Virus record (IMG/VR): IMGVR_UViG_3300043803_000504
Location: 1 to 34,280 of that record
DNA length: 34,280 nucleotides
Direction: 5' to 3' (one strand)
Source: a virus
Of the stretch, positions 29,345 through 34,280 are shown piece by piece (positions within the stretch are counted from its first letter, which is position 1; each line of letters opens with the position of its first letter). The notes under the pieces were generated by a model. That model was not told the DNA's origin and did not search any database. It worked only from the letters and a program-made list of their open reading frames with translations. The position numbers were made by a program, and so were the translations under genes.

Positions 29345-29668
29345 GTGCCGGGGTTCAGAAAGGATGGCAGCGTCGATCTACGTAAGCTGCCTCTCATTGT
29401 CGAGAGGCCGCTGATGCGTCATGCCGCCGATGGTATGGCAACACAGTTGCTCCATACCGAGCCTGCTGAAACCCCGCCATCACAGCCCATGCTTGAGATT
29501 GATTCGCGGCTGCAAGGCCGAGCGCGGCTTGAAACAATTATCCACGAGGCATTACATTTAGCTTGCCCTTGGATGATGGAGAAGGTAGTATTGAAGGTGG
29601 CTAGGTACATCGCCATGATCGTGTGGCATTTGGAATACCGGAGGGATGCAGAGCGTGATGCTGAATGA
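29345..29668 (+). CDS. HExxH metallopeptidase-like phage protein
   Basis: 107 residues from GTG 29345, three bases after the upstream stop. MPGFRKDGSVDLRKLPLIVERPLMRHAADG leads to LETIIHEALHLACPWMMEKVVLKVARYIA: H67-E68-A-L-H71 is an HExxH zinc motif in a helix, with E79 as a possible further ligand. Similar short proteins with HEALHA motifs accompany phage replication genes. Whether it is a peptidase is unknown; the fold is small for one. The SD is weak, and M24 is an alternative start. Confidence 0.6.
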   Translation: MPGFRKDGSVDLRKLPLIVERPLMRHAADGMATQLLHTEPAETPPSQPMLEIDSRLQGRARLETIIHEALHLACPWMMEKVVLKVARYIAMIVWHLEYRRDAERDAE

Positions 29669-30023
29669 TACGATGAACGCATTTTGGGAAGAGCCGGTGA
29701 AAGCCGCTGAACAAGCGGTGAACGAGCCTTGTATGATAGGAAGCCTCCGGCAGACCGTCCTAAAGACCGCCGGGGAACTGATCGACGGGGATCGGGCGCG
29801 GGATTATGGTGATGCGTATGATATGCACAAGAGGATCGCGTCGGGTTGGTCGCAGGTGTTGGGGATCGACGTTAAGGCGCATGAGGTCGCGCTCTGCATG
29901 GCATGGTTGAAAATATCCCGGCTGGTCGAAAGCCCGGGCCACGCTGATTCTTATGTTGATGCGGTCGCCTATGTGGCGCTGGCCGCTGAAATACAGAAGA
30001 GGGATTCGGCAAAAGCCGGATGA
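29646..30023 (+). CDS. DUF6378 family phage protein
   Basis: 125 residues from ATG 29646; ATG 29658 is an alternative, as GGAGG at 29640-29644 is too close to the first and rather far from the second. The domain reads LRQTVLKTAGELIDGDRARDYGDAYDMHKRIASGWSQVLG, then DVKAHEVALCMAWLKISRLVESPGHADSYVDAVAYVALAAEI, all helical, which I recognise as DUF6378. Members often lie near phage nucleotide or replication genes and resemble MazG-type all-alpha proteins loosely; no substrate is known. Last gene before the two-way terminator. Confidence 0.75.
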   Translation: MQSVMLNDTMNAFWEEPVKAAEQAVNEPCMIGSLRQTVLKTAGELIDGDRARDYGDAYDMHKRIASGWSQVLGIDVKAHEVALCMAWLKISRLVESPGHADSYVDAVAYVALAAEIQKRDSAKAG

Positions 30024-30081
30024 CGCTGCCCGCGTAGTAGGGCGATGTTGCGCTTCGTTCACCCAAATGGCACGCAACAAA

Positions 30082-30113
30082 AAAGGCCGGAGGATGCCCA
30101 CCCTCCGGCCTTT
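30082..30113. terminator. Bidirectional intrinsic terminator between convergent operons
   Basis: AAAGGCCGGAGG and CCTCCGGCCTTT form a 12-bp stem around an 8-base loop. Read on the minus strand the stem is followed by a run of six Ts in all (aaaaaa at 30079-30084); on the plus strand only TTTGCTT follows. It ends the minus-strand cluster efficiently and probably the plus-strand genes too. Confidence 0.85.
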
Positions 30114-30118
30114 GCTTA

Positions 30119-30439
30119 TCAGTTGATGCTGGTGCTGCCAGCAAACACGTTAGGCGGTTCCGGCACGACGTCCTTTCCTGAACAAAAATCGTCAATGAAC
30201 TGATCGCCAAACACCCGCCGCGCTTCCTTGAGAAGTAAAACGCCGATCACGTAGGAAGCGTTTAAACTCAAGGCGAGGTCGGATTTACTTTCCTCGTCGA
30301 GCCCCTTGGCGGTCATCACCTGCGAGGACTTCCCGGTTCGCACGATCTCATCCATCATGCGTACCATCAGGGCTAGCAGGACCGCGCCGGGCAGTTCCAC
30401 CGTGTGCGTGTCCGAAAGTTTCTTCGTGATATCGTCCAT
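30119..30439 (-). CDS. Small hypothetical protein
   Basis: 106 residues from ATG 30439, with GAGGAG about seven bases upstream. MDDITKKLSDTHTVELPGAVLLALMVRMMDEIVRTGKS, then SDLALSLNASYVIGVLLLKEARRVFGDQFIDDF. Amphipathic helices, no clear transmembrane segment although two stretches are hydrophobic. No family recognised. Last gene of the right-hand minus-strand cluster. Confidence 0.6.
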   Translation of the reverse strand: MDDITKKLSDTHTVELPGAVLLALMVRMMDEIVRTGKSSQVMTAKGLDEESKSDLALSLNASYVIGVLLLKEARRVFGDQFIDDFCSGKDVVPEPPNVFAGSTSIN

Positions 30440-30450
30440 GGCTATTCTCC

Positions 30451-30813
30451 TCAAAAAGCCGTCACGGTCCAACCGAGATATTCGGTCGGTTCCACTGCTG
30501 CACTGTCCAGAAACGTCACCCGTGCCATTACCTCCTCGACGGTCAGGGTTGCTGATCTGTTGTCTCCGTAGTTGTCGCCGATGATTAGCCCCTTGCCTGC
30601 GAAGGGTTGGTTAGCCCCATCGACGTGAAAGTAGGATTGCTCCTCGTTTGATTTGAGAAGCCCCTCATCATCCAGAAAAAGGGCATGATCCATGTCCCAA
30701 GTGACAACCGTGATCAGGTCCACCCCCAGAAGGGCGTAGACCTGATCGAGTGAAGCCGTCGTTTCGACTTCCTTGATTGAACGTGTAAACGGGTCGATAA
30801 GAATTCCGCGCAT
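30451..30813 (-). CDS. DUF3846-like phage protein
   Basis: 120 residues; AGGAGG lies six bases before ATG 30813. MRGILIDPFTRSIKEVETTASLDQVYALLGVDLITVV, then LFLDDEGLLKS and FAGKGLIIGDNYGDNRSATLTVEEVMARVTFL match the DUF3846 pattern (short beta proteins of phages and plasmids). Function unknown. Lies between the 27-residue membrane ORF and the last gene of the cluster. Confidence 0.7.
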   Translation of the reverse strand: MRGILIDPFTRSIKEVETTASLDQVYALLGVDLITVVTWDMDHALFLDDEGLLKSNEEQSYFHVDGANQPFAGKGLIIGDNYGDNRSATLTVEEVMARVTFLDSAAVEPTEYLGWTVTAF

Positions 30814-30822
30814 TGGTTCCTC

Positions 30823-30906
30823 CTATTTGCGGTAAGGGTCATCCACTAAAAGCAAAAGCCCGACGGCTATCGCCCCCATGAAGCCGAAGTAAAGTATAGC
30901 ATCCAT
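30823..30906 (-). CDS. Predicted 27-residue single-pass membrane peptide
   Basis: ATG 30906 opens MDAILYFGFMGAIAVGLLLL, followed by VDDPYRK and TAG. About 18 uncharged residues form a transmembrane helix with a charged C-terminus. It fills the gap between two neighbours (12 bases after one stop, 9 before the next start), and its last codons contain the SD of the DUF3846 gene. Its own SD (GGGTG) is weak. Small membrane peptides in phages can act in lysis control or superinfection exclusion; no evidence chooses here. Confidence 0.45.
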   Translation of the reverse strand: MDAILYFGFMGAIAVGLLLLVDDPYRK

Positions 30907-30918
30907 CTCGGCACCCGT

Positions 30919-31092
30919 CTATGTGTCGGGGTCGAGTGTTTTGTCGATCAGCCCAAGCCGGACTAGCTCGTCTGCTATCCTGCTTGGGGGCCAACTGATC
31001 TCGTCGGTCTCAGGGTCTCGAACGATGTAGGCGGCATCGTCCATGCGGTCATAGGCGGGCCGCATGTGTGCGCAGGGGGCGTTGCGTTTCAT
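30919..31092 (-). CDS. Small hypothetical protein (57 aa)
   Basis: Starts at ATG 31092 in an ATGA overlap with the preceding stop. MKRNAPCAHMRPAYDRMDDAAYIVRDPETDEISWPPSRIADELVRLGLID. A short acidic protein with a C-terminal helix; two Cys/His-type residues at the start are too few for a clear zinc site. No family recognised. Confidence 0.5.
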   Translation of the reverse strand: MKRNAPCAHMRPAYDRMDDAAYIVRDPETDEISWPPSRIADELVRLGLIDKTLDPDT

Positions 31093-31310
31093 TGCTCGTC
31101 CCCCATCTTGGGCTCCGGCGGCATGGGGCCGGAATAATATTTGTGCTCCACCCAAGCGTGACGGATTTCCTTGAGCCGTGCGTCCGTCTGCGCGAGGCGC
31201 AACAGTTCGTGATGCGCGGCTATCGCGTCGCGCATCAGTGCCTCGTCATCTTCGTCTTCATAGTTCCAGTTGTGCAGGCGGCAGGCGTTCCAGTAGGTGC
31301 GCGGGTTCAT
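31089..31310 (-). CDS. Small hypothetical protein (73 aa)
   Basis: ATG 31310 has AAGGA nine bases upstream and overlaps the previous stop (ATGA). MNPRTYWNACRLHNWNYEDEDDEALMRDAIAAHHELLRLAQTDARLKEIRHAW. Helical with an acidic turn; no family recognised. A member of the chain of short overlapping ORFs. Confidence 0.55.
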   Translation of the reverse strand: MNPRTYWNACRLHNWNYEDEDDEALMRDAIAAHHELLRLAQTDARLKEIRHAWVEHKYYSGPMPPEPKMGDEQ

Positions 31311-31510
31311 GCTGTTTTCCTTTCCTCGTGAAAGTATGATGCCGTTTTGGTTGACCAAACAGCCTCAATTCGCACGACGCGATAGTGCTGCCCGGTCATA
31401 TCGTGCAGGGTCTCAGCCTTTTCTGTTGCCGAAAGATAGGTAGGAAATGCGCCGGGATATTGTGCCAGCATTTCCGCGATGGGTTTATCGTATGGCAGGA
31501 CGTACCACAT
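31307..31510 (-). CDS. Small hypothetical protein (67 aa)
   Basis: Starts at ATG 31510 with AAGGAAAAG upstream. MWYVLPYDKPIAEMLAQYPGAFPTYLSATEKAETLHDMTGQHYRVVRIEAVWSTK is probably a small alpha/beta protein. Overlaps the next gene by ATGA. First of the short-ORF chain after a 107-base gap. Confidence 0.55.
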   Translation of the reverse strand: MWYVLPYDKPIAEMLAQYPGAFPTYLSATEKAETLHDMTGQHYRVVRIEAVWSTKTASYFHEERKTA

Positions 31511-31617
31511 TGTCTTTTCCTTTTTTCGGGCGGGATTGCCCCCACGCCGCACCGTGTAAACGATGCGGCGGGAGAGTTCCCCGGTTGAAACCCCGGAAGC
31601 CCCCGGCAGGGGGAGGA
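31511..31617 (-). other. Non-coding gap with GC hairpins before short-ORF chain
   Basis: On the minus strand there are CCCCC-TGC-CGGGGG-type and GCCGCA...TGCGGC (6 bp, 12-base loop) inverted repeats and an A run just before AAGGA. A T run is missing after the hairpins, so termination is doubtful; an RNA-processing or attenuation role is possible. Confidence 0.35.
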
Positions 31618-32478
31618 TCACTTCTCCCCTCCCCCAAAGGCCAGCGGCGGCGGGTTCATCCCCTTGTTCTTGAGTTGCTCCTCAATAACGGGGCCGAGCT
31701 TTTCGAGGGCAGCCCTCGCCGTCTTGAGTTCATTGCTACCGGGTTTGGCGATGTTCACGCCCGGAATAATGATCTGGTCGGGGTCCGTCTCGACGCCCGC
31801 CTCCGGGCTCCTGCTGTGCCCGTATGAAGAGCCGAGGGCCTCGGCGACTCCGGGAGTGCTTTCCTTTACCGCAAAGGCAATCCGGCGGAAGAATGCAGTG
31901 TGCGTCAGCACATAGGCAAGCCTGTCCATTTCGATGGGTTCCTCGGCACGCTTCACTGTTACCGAGAGCATGTGCCGCAGGTTCGTAAGGTCGGCGGCAA
32001 ATGAGGCCACTATCTCGCAGCGGTAGCCCGCGCCCTCAAGTCCCTCAACATAGGAGAGCACCGCAGCGCCATAGTTGGTGAATTCCTGCGCCGAGTAGGC
32101 GGATGACCCGCCCCTCTGGATGACCAGCCGCACAATGGGGCGGACCCGATCCTCGACGGGCGAAAGGTCCACCATCGAGCATGGATCACCAGCGGCAGCC
32201 AGCGCCGCGATGGGGTAGGCTCCCGCCACGTCCATCGTGATCGCGGGGGAGATGCGAGGTGCAGCCTGCGCCTCGGCAATCGCGGCCATCAGATTGCGCC
32301 GCCCCTCTGGCCACCCTTCGCGGGCCAGTTTCACGGCATCCCCGAAGGTCGCGCATCCGGTCCACTTTTCGGCGATTGAGTTGGTGTCGCGCGAGGATTT
32401 CAGGGCATTCAGTGGCTCCCGCTCTGCGGCAGCGACGAATTCACCCAAAGTCGAGTAGTGATGATTTAAACGGTCCAT
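31618..32478 (-). CDS. DUF7192-like protein, possible degenerate VWA partner of AAA+ ATPase
   Basis: 286 residues; AGGAGG lies about six bases before ATG 32478. The N-terminal part (EKWTGCATFGDAVKLAREGWPEGR, then SPAITMDVAGAYPIAALAAAGDP) fits the phage DUF7192 pattern. The middle, PIVRLVIQRGGSSAYSAQEFTNYGAAVLSYVEGLEGAGYRCEIVASF, has a strand-helix-strand order reminiscent of a von Willebrand A fold, but the DxSxS metal site is not present. It lies ten bases after the CobS/MoxR-type ATPase, an arrangement like MoxR-VWA pairs. That functional link is inferred. Confidence 0.6.
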   Translation of the reverse strand: MDRLNHHYSTLGEFVAAAEREPLNALKSSRDTNSIAEKWTGCATFGDAVKLAREGWPEGRRNLMAAIAEAQAAPRISPAITMDVAGAYPIAALAAAGDPCSMVDLSPVEDRVRPIVRLVIQRGGSSAYSAQEFTNYGAAVLSYVEGLEGAGYRCEIVASFAADLTNLRHMLSVTVKRAEEPIEMDRLAYVLTHTAFFRRIAFAVKESTPGVAEALGSSYGHSRSPEAGVETDPDQIIIPGVNIAKPGSNELKTARAALEKLGPVIEEQLKNKGMNPPPLAFGGGEK

Positions 32479-32488
32479 TGTTTCCTCC

Positions 32489-33718
32489 TCATGCAGCCTT
32501 GGCTGTTACCTTACCCTTAGTGTCGGCGTCGAGACCTTTCCAGATCACGGCGTCCTCAGCGTCGGCCCAAGACCAGCCAGCGGCCAGCAGGCGGGCACCG
32601 TTCACGGTCGCGCGGGGCGATACTACGTGCCGCACCTTGAGCTCACCGACGGCGTGACGCACCTTGCGGACCCGCTCTGACCACCGCCCTGCCACGGCGG
32701 GGATTTCGATATCCGCCAGCGGGTTGATGGATGCGGGAACGGGGGAGCCTTTCGGGGCCGGAAGGCCGAGCATTGCGGCCTCGAGGGCCTCATCATAGCC
32801 CCAATCCAGCACGGCGTAGCGGTCGAGGCTGGCAGCGTCGAGTTGGTTACGCCCCACATATTGCCTGTCCGCCCCTGTGCCGTAGGTGTTGGCACCAGCG
32901 ATCACCCGGAAATCAGGGTGACGCTCGACGCAGCCGTCTGGGAAATCCATCCAGTCGTTTGCCAGCGCGGAGTTGAAGGCCAGCAGCGCGGACGGCAGGG
33001 ATGCGTCAACTTCGTCGAAGAGGAAGACCCCGCCCGTCTCGAAGGCCTTGCGGAAGGCCGTCGAGATCACGCGCCCCTGCGCGTCGATGAAGCCACTGAG
33101 CTTATACTCAGAAGACAGGGCACCTGTGCCGTAGAACGGCAGCCCCAACATCCGGGCCGCCTGCTTCGCGGCGGTCGTTTTCCCGGACCCGGCAGGTCCG
33201 ACTAGCATGACGTTTACACTCGCAGCCACGGCTGATGCCAGCAGCGGCAGCCTGTGGTGCATCATCTCAGTGCCTGAGAGCGTGACGCCGGGAGCCGTCA
33301 GGTCGAGCGTGACATGGGCAGGGCGTCCGCCGTGAGAGGCGATCAGTTCCAGCACCCGCGCCTCAGTGACACCGGATGCCAGAAGGTCGCGCAGGATTGC
33401 GAGGGCGTCCTGAGCGGCGGCAGGCCCCGGTGCTGCGACAGGCTCCGGCGCTGCTACGGGCTGCGGCGCTGCGACAGGCTCCGGCGCTGCGGCGACACCG
33501 GGCAGCCCCTCCACTATCAGGGTGCCGTCGAGGGCCAGCCGCCTCAGTTTCCGCAGGGTTGCATCGTGAGCCTCCGGGGCGATGTTGAACGTCAGCGTGG
33601 TGCCGACGAAAATCGTTTCGGCGCGCCCGCGCCCGACACCCTTGATATATTGCACGTCCATCAGGAACGAATTGAGGTCGTTTGCGGCGGGGCCGCGCTT
33701 GATGCTCACTGTGGTCAT
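32489..33718 (-). CDS. AAA+ ATPase, CobS/MoxR type
   Basis: 409 residues from ATG 33718 (GAGGAG about nine bases upstream). The N-terminal 75 residues are a separate small domain (SFLMDVQYIKGVGRGRAETIFVGTTLTFNI), joined by an AAPEPVAAPQPV-type linker (about 76-102) to a single AAA+ module: Walker A GPAGSGKTT (174-182), Walker B VFLFDEVD (231-238), sensor 1 GANTYG around N277, and RNQLDAASLDRYAV near 290-303 with candidate Arg fingers. Such ATPases remodel partner proteins, often with a VWA protein. The function in this phage is unknown. It is followed by the DUF7192-like gene and preceded by the SprT-like gene. Confidence 0.85.
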   Translation of the reverse strand: MTTVSIKRGPAANDLNSFLMDVQYIKGVGRGRAETIFVGTTLTFNIAPEAHDATLRKLRRLALDGTLIVEGLPGVAAAPEPVAAPQPVAAPEPVAAPGPAAAQDALAILRDLLASGVTEARVLELIASHGGRPAHVTLDLTAPGVTLSGTEMMHHRLPLLASAVAASVNVMLVGPAGSGKTTAAKQAARMLGLPFYGTGALSSEYKLSGFIDAQGRVISTAFRKAFETGGVFLFDEVDASLPSALLAFNSALANDWMDFPDGCVERHPDFRVIAGANTYGTGADRQYVGRNQLDAASLDRYAVLDWGYDEALEAAMLGLPAPKGSPVPASINPLADIEIPAVAGRWSERVRKVRHAVGELKVRHVVSPRATVNGARLLAAGWSWADAEDAVIWKGLDADTKGKVTAKAA

Positions 33719-33828
33719 GGTAGGTCTCCTCTCTGAGATTTGCCCCATATCACGGGGCGGGTTGGGTTGCAATTAAATTGCGGCGGCGGGATCAAAGCCC
33801 CGCCAGCCGCCCGGCGTTTGAGGGCAAG
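33719..33828 (-). other. Non-coding gap between SprT-like and ATPase genes
   Basis: Contains a GGCGGG...CCCGCC stem (8-base loop), a GCAATT-A-AATTGC inverted repeat near 33769-33781 and CCCC...GGGG. No T run follows the stem. No gene seen. Confidence 0.35.
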
Positions 33829-34278
33829 TTATTCCTCGCCCTCATCCTCTCCCACTGGCACCATCTCGCAGCCTGCGGGGGAGGTAGGATATCCCTGCTC
33901 AATCCATTTCTTAGTGGTGCGGACCGTGTAGCCTGTCTCCGGGCATACCAGCTTGATCATGCGGGTTGCCTGCTTTTTCCGGGCGTGAGGATCGACTGCG
34001 GCATGGGGATATGCGCCAAGCTCAGGCAGCACCACATCGCGGAGCCAAGCGTTTAAACTAGATCCCGGCATTGCCTCAGTGGCCTTGCCTTCGAGCCCGA
34101 TCCTCTGGCAGCAGGCTTTGAAGGCCGCGCCATGGCCAGCCTCGACGCCAACGGCGGCGTGAGCCATTTCGTGGATCAGCACGCCCAATGCCTTAAGCGC
34201 GTCCTCGATTGTGGGAGAGACGAACATTTCGGTGCGTCCGTCCCTCGATGCTTTAGGCGATATACAGACGCCCAGAGC
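33829..34278 (-). CDS. SprT-like zinc metallopeptidase-type protein, 5' end outside window
   Basis: The frame is open beyond the ATG at 34227 to the right edge and reads ALGVCISPKASRDGRTEMFVSPTIEDALKALGVLIHEMAHA, so the start lies outside. HEMAH is an HExxH zinc site preceded by the SPKASRD..EMFVSPT run typical of phage SprT-like proteins. The C-terminal part (MIKLVCPETGYTVRTTKKWIEQGYP) resembles the family's zinc ribbon but lacks most Cys (one CP and one GC remain). Likely a DNA-linked peptidase or a structural derivative; the role in this phage is unknown. First known gene of the AAA+ cluster. Confidence 0.75.
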   Translation of the reverse strand, partial: ALGVCISPKASRDGRTEMFVSPTIEDALKALGVLIHEMAHAAVGVEAGHGAAFKACCQRIGLEGKATEAMPGSSLNAWLRDVVLPELGAYPHAAVDPHARKKQATRMIKLVCPETGYTVRTTKKWIEQGYPTSPAGCEMVPVGEDEGEE

Positions 34279-34280
34279 CT

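Noticed and set aside
30024-30080. Additional short gene after the DUF6378 gene
   Set aside because: No ORF with a ribosome site; the stretch leads directly into the two-way terminator.

Overview
The window is a 34.3 kb piece of a double-stranded DNA tailed bacteriophage (Caudoviricetes), most likely short-tailed (podovirus-like) and of environmental origin. This rests on an SU10-type head-tail adaptor, a nozzle-like protein, a run of ejection-type proteins ending in a 2334-residue polyvalent protein, a T7 gp4/Twinkle-type primase-helicase, and many short overlapping genes with almost no host-type genes. The host cannot be named from the sequence. Terminase, portal, major capsid and DNA polymerase are not in the window and presumably lie beyond its edges.

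Layout: (1) 1-19630, plus strand, virion genes: four small basic Gly/Arg-rich proteins, the adaptor, a conserved 94-residue protein, an S/T-rich presumed structural protein, two repeat or fibre-like proteins, small tail-associated proteins, a Dps-like DUF5856 protein, the nozzle candidate, then three ejection-type proteins. (2) 19627-25664, minus strand: PD-(D/E)XK exonuclease, ERF annealing protein, a small unknown, an SSB-like protein, an intrinsic terminator, then a methyltransferase-like protein, a PD-(D/E)XK nuclease, an HNH protein, a SpoT/MESH1-like HD hydrolase, an HNH-like protein, two unknowns and a tyrosine integrase. (3) 25680-30023, plus strand: RusA resolvase, HNH endonuclease, a small unknown, a structured non-coding segment of about 380 bases, a 12-codon leader ORF, the primase-helicase, and three small genes including an HExxH protein and a DUF6378 protein. 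(4) 30119 to the right edge, minus strand: a cluster of small coupled ORFs, a DUF7192-like protein, a CobS/MoxR-type AAA+ ATPase and an SprT-like protein cut by the window edge. A strong two-way terminator separates (3) and (4); a shared CTAG closes the convergent genes of (1) and (2).

How it fits together: the exonuclease, ERF protein, SSB-like protein and RusA form a phage recombination system next to replication; the integrase makes a temperate or integrative lifestyle possible. Most interesting are (a) a roughly 575-residue module inside the giant ejection protein, flanked by two copies of an RFSAxPLP motif and containing a stretch that resembles an HhH-GPD DNA glycosylase active site; (b) the non-coding segment before the primase-helicase, with paired 31-base repeats whose half-sites change together and a 14-bp GGAA-capped hairpin; (c) the AAA+ ATPase, possible degenerate VWA and SprT-like protein trio; (d) a GG-V type short motif repeated across seven virion genes. 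No sequence search was possible; family names come from recognition of motifs.
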